Positions 23,366 through 36,179 of a stretch of DNA of 64,000 nucleotides are shown one piece after another; the stretch's first letter is position 1, and every line of letters begins with the position of its first letter. The notes beneath the pieces were generated by a model, which worked only from the letters and a program-made list of their open reading frames with translations, did no database searches and was not told the DNA's origin. This stretch comes from Aedes albopictus (lineage: Eukaryota > Arthropoda > Insecta > Diptera > Culicidae): positions 499,120,536 through 499,184,535 of the forward strand of contig NC_085137.1 in assembly GCF_035046485.1 (NCBI RefSeq). Reading direction: 5' to 3'. Both the position numbers and the translations under genes were made by a program.

Positions 23366-23725
23366 TCTTTATAGGGTCTTGTACCATTTGAGCAGGTGCA
23401 CCTATTTTGGGCACTTGCCGTTATAACTAAGTCAATTTCAAACCGATTGATTTGAATTTTTTTATAGAGTTAGGCACGTACATTATCTAAGTCTGTACAA
23501 AAAATCAAATCAATCGATTTGAAATTGATTTGGTTATTGCGGCAAGTGCCCAAAATAGATACACCTACCCAAATGGTGCAAGACCCTATATAAAAATGCA
23601 GTGGCATACGTGGGACCGCGCATAACTGGAGTGCGGAATGTCGGATTTGAAAATTTTCTATGTATTTGGAACGGTCAGAGTGAAAAAAAAGCAGTAGGCA
23701 AGACAAAGTTTGCCGGGCCAGCTAG
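23366..23725 (+). mobile_element. Helitron remnant split by a MITE
   Basis: The right end has GGCAAGACAAAGTTTGCC, a small hairpin, then GGCCAGCTAG followed by T, matching the 3' end of the Helitron at 16285. Removing the MITE at 23374-23586 rejoins TCTTTATA with TAAAAATG, which resembles a Helitron 5' end. The 5' assignment is less secure because the preceding base is T rather than A. Confidence 0.5.
23374..23586. mobile_element. 213-bp TA-flanked foldback MITE, copy 2
   Basis: Same length and structure as 854-1066, with ends GGGTCTTGTACCATTTGAGC and its imperfect inverse, and TA on both sides. The arms share GCACCTATTTTGGGCACTTG. Divergence from copy 1 is visible by eye. Confidence 0.75.
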
Positions 23726-23734
23726 TATTCCATA

Positions 23735-24260
23735 GAAGCGTACCTGCAAACCATAAAGCTGTCGTTTGGATCCATGAACCATTGTCAAATGCTCCGTCGT
23801 CAAATGCCTTTCGTAAAATTTAGCAATAAAAAATCCAGAATTTCATATACTACTCCTTGAAATGATTGGAATGATCCATAAAAAATAGGAAACAATCCAT
23901 AGAAAATATGGAAAATGATCCAAAAAAATAAGAGAACGATCCATGAAACACGCTTTATGTTTCCCAATTTTATGGATTATTTCTTATATTGTATGGATCG
24001 TTTTCCAATTTTCTATATTTTATGGATCGTTTTGATATGTGTTATGAATCATGTTTCTATTTTCTATGGATCATTTTTGTATTTTAGGGATCGTTTCCTA
24101 TTTTTCAAGGATTATTCTATGGATCGTTTCAGCCATGTCATGGTGCGGTTCATGAAATTCTGGATTTTTTATTGCTAAATTTTACAAAAAGAAATTCGAC
24201 AATGTTTCATGGATCCAAATGATTGCTTTATGGATTTTTGGTACGCTTCTCTGGAATATT
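23735..24260. mobile_element. Foldback element with internal ATGGATCGTT repeats
   Basis: TTTAGCAATAAAAAATCCAG on the left pairs with CTGGATTTTTTATTGCTAAA on the right, and outer blocks such as GATCCATGAA also pair. The centre consists of loosely spaced ATGGATCGTTT/ATCCATAAAA units about 25-30 bp apart. It is non-coding. Confidence 0.6.
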
Positions 24261-24371
24261 GGTAAGTTATCAATGGATCATTTGGCAATTTTTCATGGAC
24301 TATTCGTGGCTTTTTATATGAAGAAGAATATTTTCCCTCAAATTGAATACAAATCATGTGAGTTTTCTCCA

Positions 24372-24610
24372 GTCATGTGGGTCTTCAGTTAGCCTCGTGG
24401 TTAAGGCTATGGATCGCCAATCCGGAGACGGCGGGTTCGATTCCCGTTCCGGTCGGGAAAATTTTCTCGACTCCCTGGGCGTAGTGTATCATTGTCATTG
24501 CCTCACAATAAACAAATTCATGCAATGGCAGGCAAAGAAAGCCCGTCAATTAATAACTGTGGAAGTGCTCAAAGAACACTAAGTTGAAGCGAGGCAGGCC
24601 AGGTATCAAA
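24372..24610 (+). mobile_element. Feilai-like tRNA-derived SINE
   Basis: The tRNA-like head contains TTAGCCTCGTGGTTAAGGCT and the B box GGGTTCGATTCCC. The 3' part includes AATAACTGTGGAAGTGCTC and AAAGAACACTAAGTTGAAGC, shared with the two minus-oriented SINEs at 28.4 and 58.0 kb. The 3' boundary is uncertain. The family name is from memory of Aedes SINEs. Confidence 0.65.
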
Positions 24611-25612
24611 TATCAATAGGTCGGCTGCAGAGGCACGTTCTCCATTTAAGAAAATTTGTGCCATCGCCATGAACACGAGCCTATTCATCATTTACCTGAA
24701 AAAGAAAAGAAGGAAAAAAACCTTCGATCTTTTGGTTATTTTTTATATCGTGCACTAAGCCGAATTGGCGATCGAAAAACCTCAAATATTTTCAACTTTT
24801 CAAAATTTTAAACCAATGCCCCGCTCCTCTGCCAGAAGAGAGGTAAAAACTTCAGATTTATGAGTTTATAGTCGGGATCAATCAGAAAAGGTGAGCTGGG
24901 CAGAAAATTTGACGAATTGGTTTAAGAATGTAAATTGAAATTATTCTCGCGTTTATTAATCCGAAGAGAAAATCTATGAAGAGAAATCGATCATTGTAGA
25001 TACGCCCGAATGATACTAAACGCGAGAATTGTAATTGAAAGTAATTCTTGATGTATTTCACGGAAGAACTCATGAAAAAAAAATCCATAGCAACTCCTAG
25101 TTTAACTCCCGAAGGATTTTTTTTCGAAAATACTTGGTAGAATTCATGCAGAAACTCATTGTTAAGTTTGTGGCGGAAGAGATGAAATTCAATGAAAAAA
25201 AAATGAATGCATATCTTGGGAAACTTTCATAAAAATAATGATAAAATCTTAGAAGGTATTCCATCAGAAATACCCAAACAACCTATTCGAAATGCTCTCG
25301 GAGGCATTCCTGAAGCTCTTGGACAAACCCCTGGGTAAATTTCTTCTGGAAAGCATCTGGAAGAATTCAAGGGTTTACTGGAAAACATCTGATCCTTTGA
25401 CATACTTTGACTTTTGTTGTTTTTTAAAGAGTTCTCATTAAAATCACAGGAAAAATAAACGATTGAAAAATGTCTGTAAACATCATTAAAGAACTTCATG
25501 GAGACGCACCTATTGAAACAGCAGTATTAGAAGCTGCTCTGCAATTTCCTGCAACGAATTCTCACCTGAATTTTATCCAGGTTTTCAGAAAAGAACCCAT
25601 TTGCAGGGTATT
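24611..25612. other. Unassigned sequence with traces of GGAATTCC-type repeat
   Basis: No exon or element ends were recognised. From about 25080 to 25500 scattered GAATTC-rich units resemble a highly eroded block of the common repeat. Confidence 0.3.
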
Positions 25613-25619
25613 GTAGAGC

Positions 25620-25869
25620 CACAGACAAACAGACGTATTTTCCATCGACCACGCTGTTATCGATCATAACATATTTATAGTTGTGGCTTTCACAACCAGA
25701 GGCACGCGCATCGTTTTTCTTTGCGTTTGACGTTTCACATGAGCGCCTTCTGTTGACGATATTGCACAACGCAGTGTTTCGTGAAACATTTGCACCAGAT
25801 GATTGCAATGTGAAGTGGGCGATGAATTTTCACGAAAATTGTTCTAGGTGTTACGTCTGTTTGTCTGTG
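25620..25869. mobile_element. 250-bp MITE with CACAGACAAACAGACGTA ends
   Basis: Perfect 18-bp terminal inverted repeats CACAGACAAACAGACGTA are flanked by the direct repeat GTAGAGC (25613-25619 and 25870-25876). A 7-8 bp duplication fits hAT- or P-type mobilisation, though which one cannot be decided from the ends alone. It is non-coding. Confidence 0.75.
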
Positions 25870-25879
25870 GTAGAGCTGT

Positions 25880-26786
25880 TATTAAAGAAATTCTGAGCGA
25901 TTTAAAAAAAAGATTCTTCGGCATATCCCTGATCGAATTCCTGGAAATTTTCCATTCATATGCCTGGAGTAATTTATGAAGCACTCTCTACACTTTGTTT
26001 TCAATTTAGGAAAACTTGAAAATAACATAAGTGAAATTTCAAGAAGTACTCGTAGAAGGTATGTGGAGGATTCCAGGGGGCATATTCTTATAAGATCCTG
26101 GGGAACAATCCTTGGAAATTCAATGCAGAATAAGCTGCATCCTGGGGTATGTTTTTTATTTAATATTACATTTCCGAGTGTGACAAGTTTGGGGAAAACG
26201 ATAACACTGGACCGGAAAAAAAATTCAAATATTATTTGGAAATCTCAGGGGGTTATTTCTGAAAAACTTCCCAGTGAAAATTATAAAGCGAAGATCCAGA
26301 AAAGTGTTTGTGGCAGAATCACAAGAAAAATTGTCGCTCAGAATCCAAAAATAATCAATATTTAAATAATGTTATACTGGCAATTTCAATTAAAAAAACC
26401 GGTTATTCAACTGAATGTGCTAGAAACGTTCTTGTGGGTTTCGTTAATTCGCTATAAAAAAATCCTCACACACTTGAGGGAGTTTGCACGAGACTCATTT
26501 CCTCGTTGAGACATTATTTAGCTGTAATCACAAAAGTTCGCCAACAAAGCCAAAATAGACATGTTGGTGTTGGTATGCCTTAAGTAGCTTTTCAAAAACA
26601 TCCTTCAATAATAGCACTAAGTTTTGAAAACTCTTAATTGAATTTTTAAAATCAAAAATTTGTTCACAAATATGAATGTTTTCAAATTCAAGACATGCCT
26701 TTACATCTGCCGTTAATGGCTATAACTACAAATTCACACAGAGAGTAGATTTCATTTTTATTAGACTGGATGTTTCCAAGTTTTTA
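25880..26786. other. Unassigned sequence with eroded repeat
   Basis: A 129-codon plus-strand ORF at 25976-26365 lies in eroded GAATTC-type repeat and has no recognisable domain or repeat-independent composition, so it is not called as a gene. The rest shows nothing. Confidence 0.3.
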
Positions 26787-26810
26787 TTTTTATCAAACTA
26801 AGCATGTGCC

Positions 26811-27478
26811 ATAAGACGGGCTTGGTGGTCTAGTGGCTACCGCTTCTGATTCGTATGCAGAAGATCATGGGTTAAATCCCTGGTCCGTCCCTTTCATCCT
26901 GCTTTGTATCTTTCTATCCACTCTCTTCTCTTGTACAACTCATGTATATTCATATGTTCATAGCCATCGCTAGAACCAGAAACAAATTGCAAAAACTCGT
27001 TTTCCTTCCTTCCAATTTCCACAGCACAGTGTATATAACACCTACAAGTTATGCAACCAAAGCGAACTGTGTCGCTTGACCTTCAAAGTATTCATCACAC
27101 AATCTATCACCTTACGAACACTATAAATATCCCCTATCGATGGATCGCATCACAGACCCACGGTGACTCCCAGATCTCCCATCCTATCCATCTAACAATT
27201 ACCCCAGTCCGTGCTGGTTGTGGGGATGCAGATGTGGTCTCGGTCTTTAGTAGCAACAACCAGTACACTCTAACATTCCTTTCCCTTCCCAACTGACTAT
27301 AAGGACGTGGCCGGCGCCGTTATTGATAAAAAATGTATGAGCTGCTTAAATTGCAATTTGAGAATTAGTGGAGTGTCCCAGCCCTTATTCATTTGGATCT
27401 CAGTGCAATTGGTACCAGCTCAGATCAATCTCGGAGGAGCAACCATTGACATGTATAGTCAGATTTGATCGTGATCGT
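26811..27478 (+). mobile_element. tRNA-headed retroposon with 24-bp target duplication
   Basis: The 5' end GACGGGCTTGGTGGTCTAGT and the B-box-like GGGTTAAATCCC form a tRNA-like head. A long unrelated body follows, ending TTTGATCGTGATCG rather than in poly-A. The flanking direct repeat, with core AACTAAGCATGTGCC and 24 nt in total with one mismatch, lies at 26787-26810 and 27479-27502. This fixes the insertion as one 668-bp unit. Confidence 0.7.
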
Positions 27479-27502
27479 TTTTTATCCAACTAAGCATGTG
27501 CC

Positions 27503-28360
27503 AGTTGCATTGTTGGTAAAGACATTTTACCAGAAAAAAAAACAGTGGCGTAGCCACGAGGAGGATTTAAGGTTGAAACCCCCCAGAGCCAAAATTTGTG
27601 GAACTAATTTTCAGTATAAAACGCTTTTTGGCGAACAAATTTGTCACCTGCGTCGCTACTTCAACACATAACGGCTGAAGTTAAATATTAATGCCCTCAT
27701 TATACATTGCTGTTTACGAAATGTAAGTGTCAAACTATGAAAAGGGTATTATTGATCGTCAAAAACCCCTCACATAGTTAATTTCTGGCTGCGCTACTGA
27801 TGTAATGTAATTATTATTTAACAATAATTGTTCACAGCATAAGTGCCAGTTTTTAACTCTCGTGGGATTTGAAAAAAATAATATTTTTTTAAATTTTTTA
27901 TCATTTTTGCTAAAGCTGAATAACAGCTTTACTATAAAGTTGTAAAACAATTTAACAACAAACAGTTCAGTTGATACACAACACTATGCTTTATAGTTTC
28001 TCCAAATTTGTGTGAGCAAAACCCGAACAAAGGTTGTGTCTGAAAATTATCCAAATGTTATTCAGTATCATGCTGAATTTTAATTCGCCGTAAAGGTGCT
28101 TGTAAAATGAGTGATTGTTAGTTGGGGAGTACTACTAAAAATGCACCCTGAGAATTCTAGGTTGGCCTTTAAAAGGTTGGCCTTTTTGAGGCCAACCAAC
28201 CAAGAAGGGTTGAAAGCCTCATCAATGAAAACAATAATAATAACAATATTCTGGACCAACATGGACAACCGCTGCACAAATCAGCTTCTTTTTTCCCTCC
28301 TAGGCGCATTTCAATTTATTTATGCAAACTATTCCCCTTTTCAGATATAGGGAACTCTGC
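27503..28360. other. Unassigned sequence
   Basis: AT-rich, with a small palindrome GGTTGGCCTTTTTGAGGCCAACC-type hairpin near 28161-28200. No gene was recognised. Confidence 0.3.
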
Positions 28361-28373
28361 TCTATTTGTTACT

Positions 28374-28650
28374 CTCTCTCTTCTTGGCGTAACGTCCTCA
28401 TTGGGACAAAGCCTGCTTCTCAGCTTAGTGTTCTATAAGCACTTCCACAGTTATTAACTGAGAGCTTCCTCTGCCAATGACCATTTTGCATGTGTATATC
28501 GTGTGGCAGGCACGAAGATACTCTATGCCCAAGGAAGTCAAGGAAATTTCCTTTACGAAAAGATCCTGGACCGACCGGGAATCGAACCCGTCACCCTCAG
28601 CATGGTCATGCTGAATACCCGTGCGTTTACCGCCTCGGCTATATGGGCCC
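28374..28650 (-). mobile_element. Feilai-like tRNA-derived SINE, minus orientation
   Basis: On the minus strand the tRNA-like head with GGGTTCGATTCCCGGTCGG leads into the body with AACTGTGGAAGTGC, and the element ends ACGCCAAGAAGAGAGAG. An imperfect 13-bp duplication (TCTATTTGTTACT at 28361-28373; TCTATCTGTTACT at 28651-28663) brackets it. Confidence 0.8.
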
Positions 28651-28663
28651 TCTATCTGTTACT

Positions 28664-29374
28664 GTACAGATTAAATACATGAATAATTGCAAATACGCCT
28701 AGGAGGAGCAGAAGAAGCAAAATTTCGCAATGGTTCTAACGCCTTTTCGCATGTTGGTCTACAATTAGTCCCAACCCCTATTCAATTGGATAAAATCCAT
28801 ACCAGCTCCATATCATGCCAGAAGTATTCCAGGAATTTCTTTTTATAAATTTCGCATAAATCACTTCCTGAAAATCCTACAAAAATTCATCTGAATTCCA
28901 ATCAAAAATGTTATCGAAACCCCTAGGGAATTCTTAAAACCATTCTGACTCTTTGTGGCCACTGAAAGTTGTTGCATATATTTAGTTACCCTTAAAATAC
29001 TTCTTGAAGTTCCTCTTGAATTCTTCTGAACATCAGGAACTTGTCCTACTAAGGGGAAACGGAACGCCTGCAAAAGATCTCAACATGCACCACAATCTGT
29101 CCAAAAGTCGTTAGAATTCTTTCACAAACTTCTCGTAGCAAAACTTTCAGAAAATATCTCATGCGCACATTGTCTTCATAAGTCTAAACTTCCAGGAAAA
29201 TCTAGCAGGAAAATGTACAAATAAACCAATCAATTCTACTGCGTGTGCAAACATGTTATGATAACCATGTGTCGTTTTGAATTGGGCACTATTGCTTGAC
29301 CACCACGAGCACCGATTACCGGCTCTGATTTGTCACTAAAAATGTTTTTGGAGCAAAACAAAACCGTTACTCAC
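28664..29374. other. Intronic or intergenic sequence with weak GGAATTCC-type traces
   Basis: Scattered eroded repeat units lie around 28800-29230. This stretch would be intron if the exon at 29375 is spliced to anything downstream on the minus strand. Confidence 0.3.
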
Positions 29375-29466
29375 CTGCATCTGGATGCCATTTTCAAGCA
29401 GCACACTTCCATCGTTGATATCCTCTAAAAACGTCTTAACGGCTTCTAGTTGCCTCTTCTTCGGCT
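29375..29466 (-). CDS. Coding exon of an unidentified gene
   Basis: On the minus strand this segment ends CAG followed by the strong donor GTGAGT at 29374. Only one frame is open; it reads RQLEAVKTFLEDINDGSVLL and then ENGIQMQ, ending in phase 0. The composition is protein-like and unlike the repeats. The upstream acceptor is uncertain: a T-rich tract with several AGs offers at least two choices (bases 29466 or about 29454). The family is not recognised. It may belong to the same gene as 351-483, 29 kb away, but the phases do not join directly (0 against 2), so at least one missing exon would be needed. Confidence 0.5.
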
Positions 29467-29531
29467 CTTATTCGTCACTTTTAATCCAAATGAAACAAAA
29501 CAAAAAAAAATCACTTCAAATTCACCTCCAA

Positions 29532-29618
29532 TCACTTTCGATTCAGCAGTGGTCTAGTTTCGTTATCCTCTTCTCGGTGATAGCAGCAGCAGCAGCAGCC
29601 CTGACACACTTCCACCAT
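29532..29618 (-). CDS. Possible first coding exon
   Basis: An ATG in good context (AACATGG) opens 28 codons: MVEVCQG, a run of five Cys encoded by a GCT-repeat tract, then YHREEDNETRPLLNRK. A stop follows unless splicing occurs at the GTGATT after AA at 29536. Joining to an acceptor within the next exon would keep the frame (K then QLEAV). The Cys run comes from a TGC microsatellite, which weakens the case. Confidence 0.25.
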   Translation of the reverse strand: MVEVCQGCCCCCYHREEDNETRPLLNRK

Positions 29619-29639
29619 GTTCACTGAATATTTCACCTG

Positions 29640-30690
29640 CCTGTCTGCTTGCCTGCAAACCGATGCGTTTGCGGAAGAAGTCCACCTAGTAGGTATACCG
29701 GACGCCTACGAGAAACGTGTTCTGTTTTGACAATTAGCAATTCGCCGGTGCACATTCAAATAGAACAAATCGACAAATCGGCGGCACACTACCTATCACT
29801 AGTACGGGCAGGCACTACTGGCTGGTTGCGAGTGGATGGGGCAAGATGAGCTTCAAAGGACAAAAGGTCGAACGACGACAAATCGTCGCAAACGAAGAAG
29901 CTAAAACGTCATAAGATTGAGAAAGTCGCAAGACGAAATTGTGAAAAAAGAAATTTATTTGCAGTTTCCATTCCATAAAAAATGGTCGACACCTAGGCAG
30001 TTTCGACCTTTTCTCTCATTTTATATTACCATACCAATGTATTTTCGTTTTTTTTTGTGTTTTGTTTTTTTTTTCGCATGTATTTTTCTAAGAAACCGAT
30101 CAACTCCTACGTTGGTAATGATGACTTGATGGTTTGTCGGTCAGAAAAAATAACACATGAACCCTTTGGACGCTCATCTTGCCCCATCTTCCCCATGGCA
30201 GCTTTACGCAAAATCAGTCCACGGTACCACATGTGTGCGTTTTTCGTCTCAATACGGTGTGCGACCGACATAATCGGGACTGGAGACTGGGACCCATCGA
30301 GTTTCCCTAATTCGATGCACGTGCTCGGCGGTTTGAATTTGGATTGGATATTCTTGCGAGTGAGCTAATTACCGATTCACTCACGGTGGTGCGAGGATCG
30401 AGTTGGGATAATGCGGCGAGTGCTGCACACACTGCACTGCACTGAAGACGGACGGTTAAGCAGGTATGAGCTATATGAGGTGAGTAGACAGTCCAGTGCG
30501 CTGGATTCCGAAATTGGGTGGATAGACGGTTTGCGGAATTTATGGTGATAGATTGATGTTTATTACTCTGTGAAGTACGGGAGAATCGTGACCGAAAAAG
30601 GGGATTTTATTTAAGTTGGAGGGCATTAACCTCAAAAGCAATGGAACAGTTTGTGGAAATAAAAATTGGATCGAGGATTGTAATCAATTT
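29640..30690. other. GC-richer non-repeat segment
   Basis: Unique-looking DNA lies between a candidate first exon on the minus strand and the 7-mer array. It could hold the promoter of the minus-strand gene, but no TATA/initiator pair with proper spacing was found. Confidence 0.3.
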
Positions 30691-30699
30691 TCTATCATC

Positions 30700-32070
<1,371 letters not shown>

Positions 32071-32075
32071 CAATC

Positions 32076-32690
32076 TTCCACAACCCTAGTCACGATCTCC
32101 ACCTGTTCATCGTCACTTTTCCCATCTACCTGGCTGCACACACAACTGTGACAAAACGATAATGCGCTGATGCTGATGTTGATACAGTGACGTGTGCCAG
32201 CAGCAGCAGTTAAGCCCAAGCCGAGAGAGCCTTCACACGGTAACTCAATTAGCCCAGCTGACGGGCGGCGCTATCTGATAACATCGCACTAAATGCGTCT
32301 CTGCAGTCGGCCCTATAGCGAGCAAGCAAGCAAAGTAAGCAAGCGATCGCCTGTAACTGATATGAGCATGTAATTATTGCTCTCGATGAACTGTGTCGTC
32401 GTCGTTGTCGTTGTCGTCGGTTTAAACGCTGTTCAACGCAAACTTGTTTCGCGTCTCGCTTCGAGTTTCGTTTCTCGAGTTGGTGCTGGGAACGATATGT
32501 GTGGTTGGTCACGATTCAGAATTTGAATAATTGAAGGGAGTTGATGAAAGACACGTGCACGCTCATGGGTAGACGACTTGAGAAAAAACTAATCTAAATC
32601 TAAGCATTTTACTTTTCATGATCTTGGTACAGATGCTATGATTAGAATCTTTGAAATGTTGAAGTATTCTCCGTAATTTTTAAGTTCTTA
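32076..32690. other. Non-repeat spacer between two minisatellites
   Basis: It contains short CAG-rich (32197-32210) and CGTCGTTGTCGTTG-type (32395-32420) tracts but no recognisable gene. Confidence 0.35.
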
Positions 32691-33645
32691 ATGTTCTCTG
32701 TCTTCCCTGTGTTCACCGTTCCTTCTATATGTTCGGTGTTCTCAGATTTTCTTGTCTTCTCTATGTTCTCAATGTTCCCAGTGTTCTCTGTGTTCTCTGT
32801 GTTCTCTGTGTTCGCTATATGTTCTCTGTGTTCTCTGTGTTCTCTGTGTTCTCTGTGTTCTCTGTGTTCTCTGTGTTCTCTGTGTTCTCTGTGTTCTCTG
32901 TGTTCTCTGTGTTCTCTGTGTTCTCTGTGTTCTCTGTGTTCTCTGTGTTCTCTGTGTTCTCTGTGTTCTCTGTGTTCTCTGTGTTCTCTGTGTTCTCTGT
33001 GTTCTCTGTGTTCTCTGTGTTCTCTGTGTTCTCTGTGTTCTCTGTGTTCTCTGTGTTCTCTGTGTTCTCTGTGTTCTCTGTGTTCTCTGTGTTCTCTGTG
33101 TTCTCTGTGTTCTCTGTGTTCTCTGTGTTCTCTGTGTTCTCTGTGTTCTCTGTGTTCTCTGTGTTCTCTGTGTTCTCTGTGTTCTCTATGTTCTCTGTGT
33201 TCTCTGTGTTCTCTGTGTTCTCTGTGTTCTCTGTGTTCTCTGTGTTCTCTGTGTTCTCTGTGTTCTCTGTGTTCTCTGTGTTCTCTGTGTTCTCTGTGTT
33301 CTCTGTGTTCTCTGTGTTCTCTGTGTTCTCTGTGTTCTCTGTGTTCTCTGTGTTCTCTGTGTTCTCTGTGTTCTCTGTGTTCTCTGTGTTCTCTGTGTTC
33401 TCTGTGTTCTCTGTGTTCTCTGTGTTCTCTGTGTTCTCTGTGTTCTCTGTGTTCTCTGTGTTCTCTGTGTTCTCTGTGTTCTCTGTGTTCTCTGTGTTCT
33501 CTGTGTTCTCTGTGTTCTCTGTGTTCTCTGTGTTCTCTGTGTTCTCTGTGTTCTCTGTGTTCTCTGTGTTCTCTGTGTTCTCTGTGTTCTCTGTGTTGTC
33601 TGTGTTCTCTGTGTTCTCTGTGCTCGCTGTGTTCTCTGTCTTCTT
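32690..33645. repeat. 9-bp minisatellite (TCTCTGTGT)n
   Basis: About 96 copies of a 9-mer, near-perfect from 32776 to 33640, with variant units at both edges and a single internal change (CTCTATGTT) near 33187. Frames read CSL, VFS or VLC triplets on the plus strand and REH on the minus strand; none is taken as coding. Confidence 0.95.
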
Positions 33646-35278
33646 TTACATAATCATAACTCAAACCAAAAAAACTGCATCATAGTTTCTCACAGGTTCA
33701 TTTCGAATAATCTAGGACAAAATTTCAACCACACGAACGACTTTTCTGGTAAAAGAAAAACGAAGCGACAATCCTATGGGATTGCAATGTTCATCCCTGT
33801 CTCTGCCAGCTCGTTTGTTACAGACAGTAGCAGTAGTGTGCATGCGGAACATAAACACCAATTGTTCCAGTTTGGTACCGGTGCCGGTCCCGGTGCCAAA
33901 GGGATGTGACCTGTCGTCGACACGAGTTTCAAGCCGTCTGGAACGTGCCAAAAGTGTCGCCGCAAGGCAGAGAACCATAAATCGACCCCAATGATGACGG
34001 CAGTTTTGCGGTGAAAAAGTTTCTCACATCTCTCCAGTCGCCACTACAGATGGTTCACTGGTTGTCACTAGTTCTTTTCGCCAGGAAGTGGGAGCGATTG
34101 TGGGCCATGGGTGGATGCAAACCAAAAAAATATGATAATCATGGAGATGAAACATTGGATGAAAAAAATATCGTTTGTCAGAAAGAGATAAAAATATCTA
34201 CAAAAAAAGACATAAATTAAACACCACACATAGGAATCCTGCATTTGTTACGAGATGAACCAATAGAGCCAAAAATCTCTATGATGAAGATAAATAATAA
34301 TCTACATTGGTATACTTTAGCTCGGAGTCTCATATTTTCGTTGTTAGTTGTTAGTATTGCAAAGTACAATGAACGATCTATTATCTTCTGAAGCTTCTCT
34401 GGCAAAATAGAAAATAAAAAGTGTTCAAACTGACACCATAGCCGCAATAGATAAAAATAACACTTAAATAGATTGATTCATTAGAACGCAACTGCTTTCA
34501 CTTAATACTAATCAAACTCCTCATCCCCCTAACAAGCAGCTTACGAAGCAAAATGCAACGCAAATCATAATCACCATCTCATTCCCATCAGCTTATCGCC
34601 TCTGAGCCATCATCGTTCTCCGTTCTCGAATGCTGCCGTCTTGGTCGCGTGTCTGCCGTCATCGAGAACAAAATACCGCGAAACAAAAGCCAGTAGTCGT
34701 GCCAGCGAAGAAAACTCTCATCGACAAAGAATAATTTGCCACACTAACTGTTAGTTAGTTGATGTAAAGAACAGAACAGTCAGAGCTCTAGCTAGGTGGT
34801 GGCGTCACGACCCCATCATCCGCACCAAACGGACGATGAGAATCAGAAACAAAAGCCAACACAACACTTTACAAATTAGAATTAATGGCACAACCCCAAA
34901 TAGATGGCCCTGCTATAATGCGGGTCAACCCGCGCGGGTAAGCTGCATTCCGTTCGGCGGTGGTGGTGACCGAAAACAATTGACTAGCTGAACTGACCTT
35001 GACAGTGGCATTTCGATACAGTTTACGACGTGTTGGTAGTCTTTGTGAAGTCTTGTTCATAAATGGGAAAAGCAATTCTTTTAATATCCAGGAATGTCCT
35101 AGGTCGTCCCAATTGTTGTGCAGATCTGTCCTTGACAACTTCATACGAAAAATTGGATGTTTTTGATATTAGCAGTAGTTTTCAAGCATTCATAAACGCT
35201 TAGAATTTACAAAATTATTCAAAGATATTAGTCACGCTACTTAACCAACCAAGTTCACAGAACCCTCTTGTAGATTAA
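33646..35278. other. Lower-repeat segment without a supported gene
   Basis: It includes a GGTACCGGTGCCGGTCCCGG-type CG tract near 33874-33895 and a weak minus-strand exon candidate (around 34990-35144, ending AAG/GTCAGT) with no recognised domain. Nothing further can be supported. Confidence 0.25.
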
Positions 35279-35280
35279 TA

Positions 35281-35448
35281 GGCGCTGTCCATTAACTCCA
35301 TTAACTCCGTAGACTCATTTTGGTCATCTCAGACCTCTCTCCTTCCTCGTAGACTGTTGTTCATACAAACTTGTCGAAATTCGTATGGAGCGTAGACTTT
35401 GACCAGACCTCCTTCCCCTAAGAGTCTACGTAGTAGAAGAACGGCCCC
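35281..35448. mobile_element. MITE of the GGGGCTGTTCAT family, copy 1
   Basis: About 168 bp with decayed inverted ends (GGCGCTGTCCATTAACTCC and GAAGAACGGCCCC) and the internal pair CCGTAGACTCATTTTGGTCA and TGACCAGACCTCC-like sequence. A better-preserved copy lies at 48714-48875. Confidence 0.65.
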
Positions 35449-35591
35449 TAAGTATTGTCATGTACTTTTAAGATATTCTGATTCACTCAAAATGTTTTGG
35501 AGTTTGGTCCTTGAATTCTTAAAATCCATGACCCTTGGAAAAACTCAGAAAACATTTCAAGTACAGTCTGGATTTGCTGGTTGGGTCATGA

Positions 35592-35755
35592 CCCAAGTAT
35601 AGATGACAGCTCTAAGGTATGCTAGATCGCCATTTTTTCCACCTATACATCAAAAATAGTTATGAAATCCCATTTGAGCTCTGTGCAAAACTATTTACCA
35701 CTACTGATGCAATGTAGGATCTAGCACACCTAAGAGAACTGTCATGCATACTTGG
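35592..35755. mobile_element. Short inverted-repeat element
   Basis: AGTATAGATGACAGCTCTAA and GGTATGCTAGATC at the left pair imperfectly with GATCTAGCACACC and TTAGGTGTG/AGAGAACTGTCATGC at the right. It is MITE-like; the ends are approximate. Confidence 0.5.
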
Positions 35756-36179
35756 AGGTGATGATTGCGCCCCGATTAGCGAATCGAATTCGCTCACATA
35801 CACTACCCGCCATAAATATGGAATCGCATCGTCTAGTATTGCAACACCCCAATTGAATATTGCAGCACCCCCCAGAAAATTTGGCATCACCTGAAGACTT
35901 TATCATTTTCTAAACTGTATCGCAAAAACCGTATCCCCTGCATAGTTTAGAGACCTTCAGCAAAGTTGATCAGTAGGTTTATGGCTATCAAATGGTGGTA
36001 AGTTTAGTGCGTAATTCCGCCGCTATGTGGCGCCAGTGTGCATTTAAAACGAAGTACTTTGACATGCTTTATCTCATGATTCTGACCACCTAGGCCAGCC
36101 TAAGTCTGCATAAAGTTGAACTAAAAATTCCTCACGATCACTATCATAAGAGTTTTCATCATCGATTTTCTTATCTGTA

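Noticed and set aside
25976..26365. 129-codon plus-strand ORF
   Set aside because: It overlaps eroded repeat, has no recognised motif and lacks splice or promoter signals.
32642..33909. Long ORFs (REH, CSL, VFS, VLC repeats) across the 9-mer array
   Set aside because: A 9-bp unit keeps every frame open, and reading four frames at once cannot reflect coding selection.
34869..35144. Minus-strand exon ending AAG/GTCAGT
   Set aside because: The donor is acceptable but there is no clear acceptor, and the frame reads on through the donor without a change in character.
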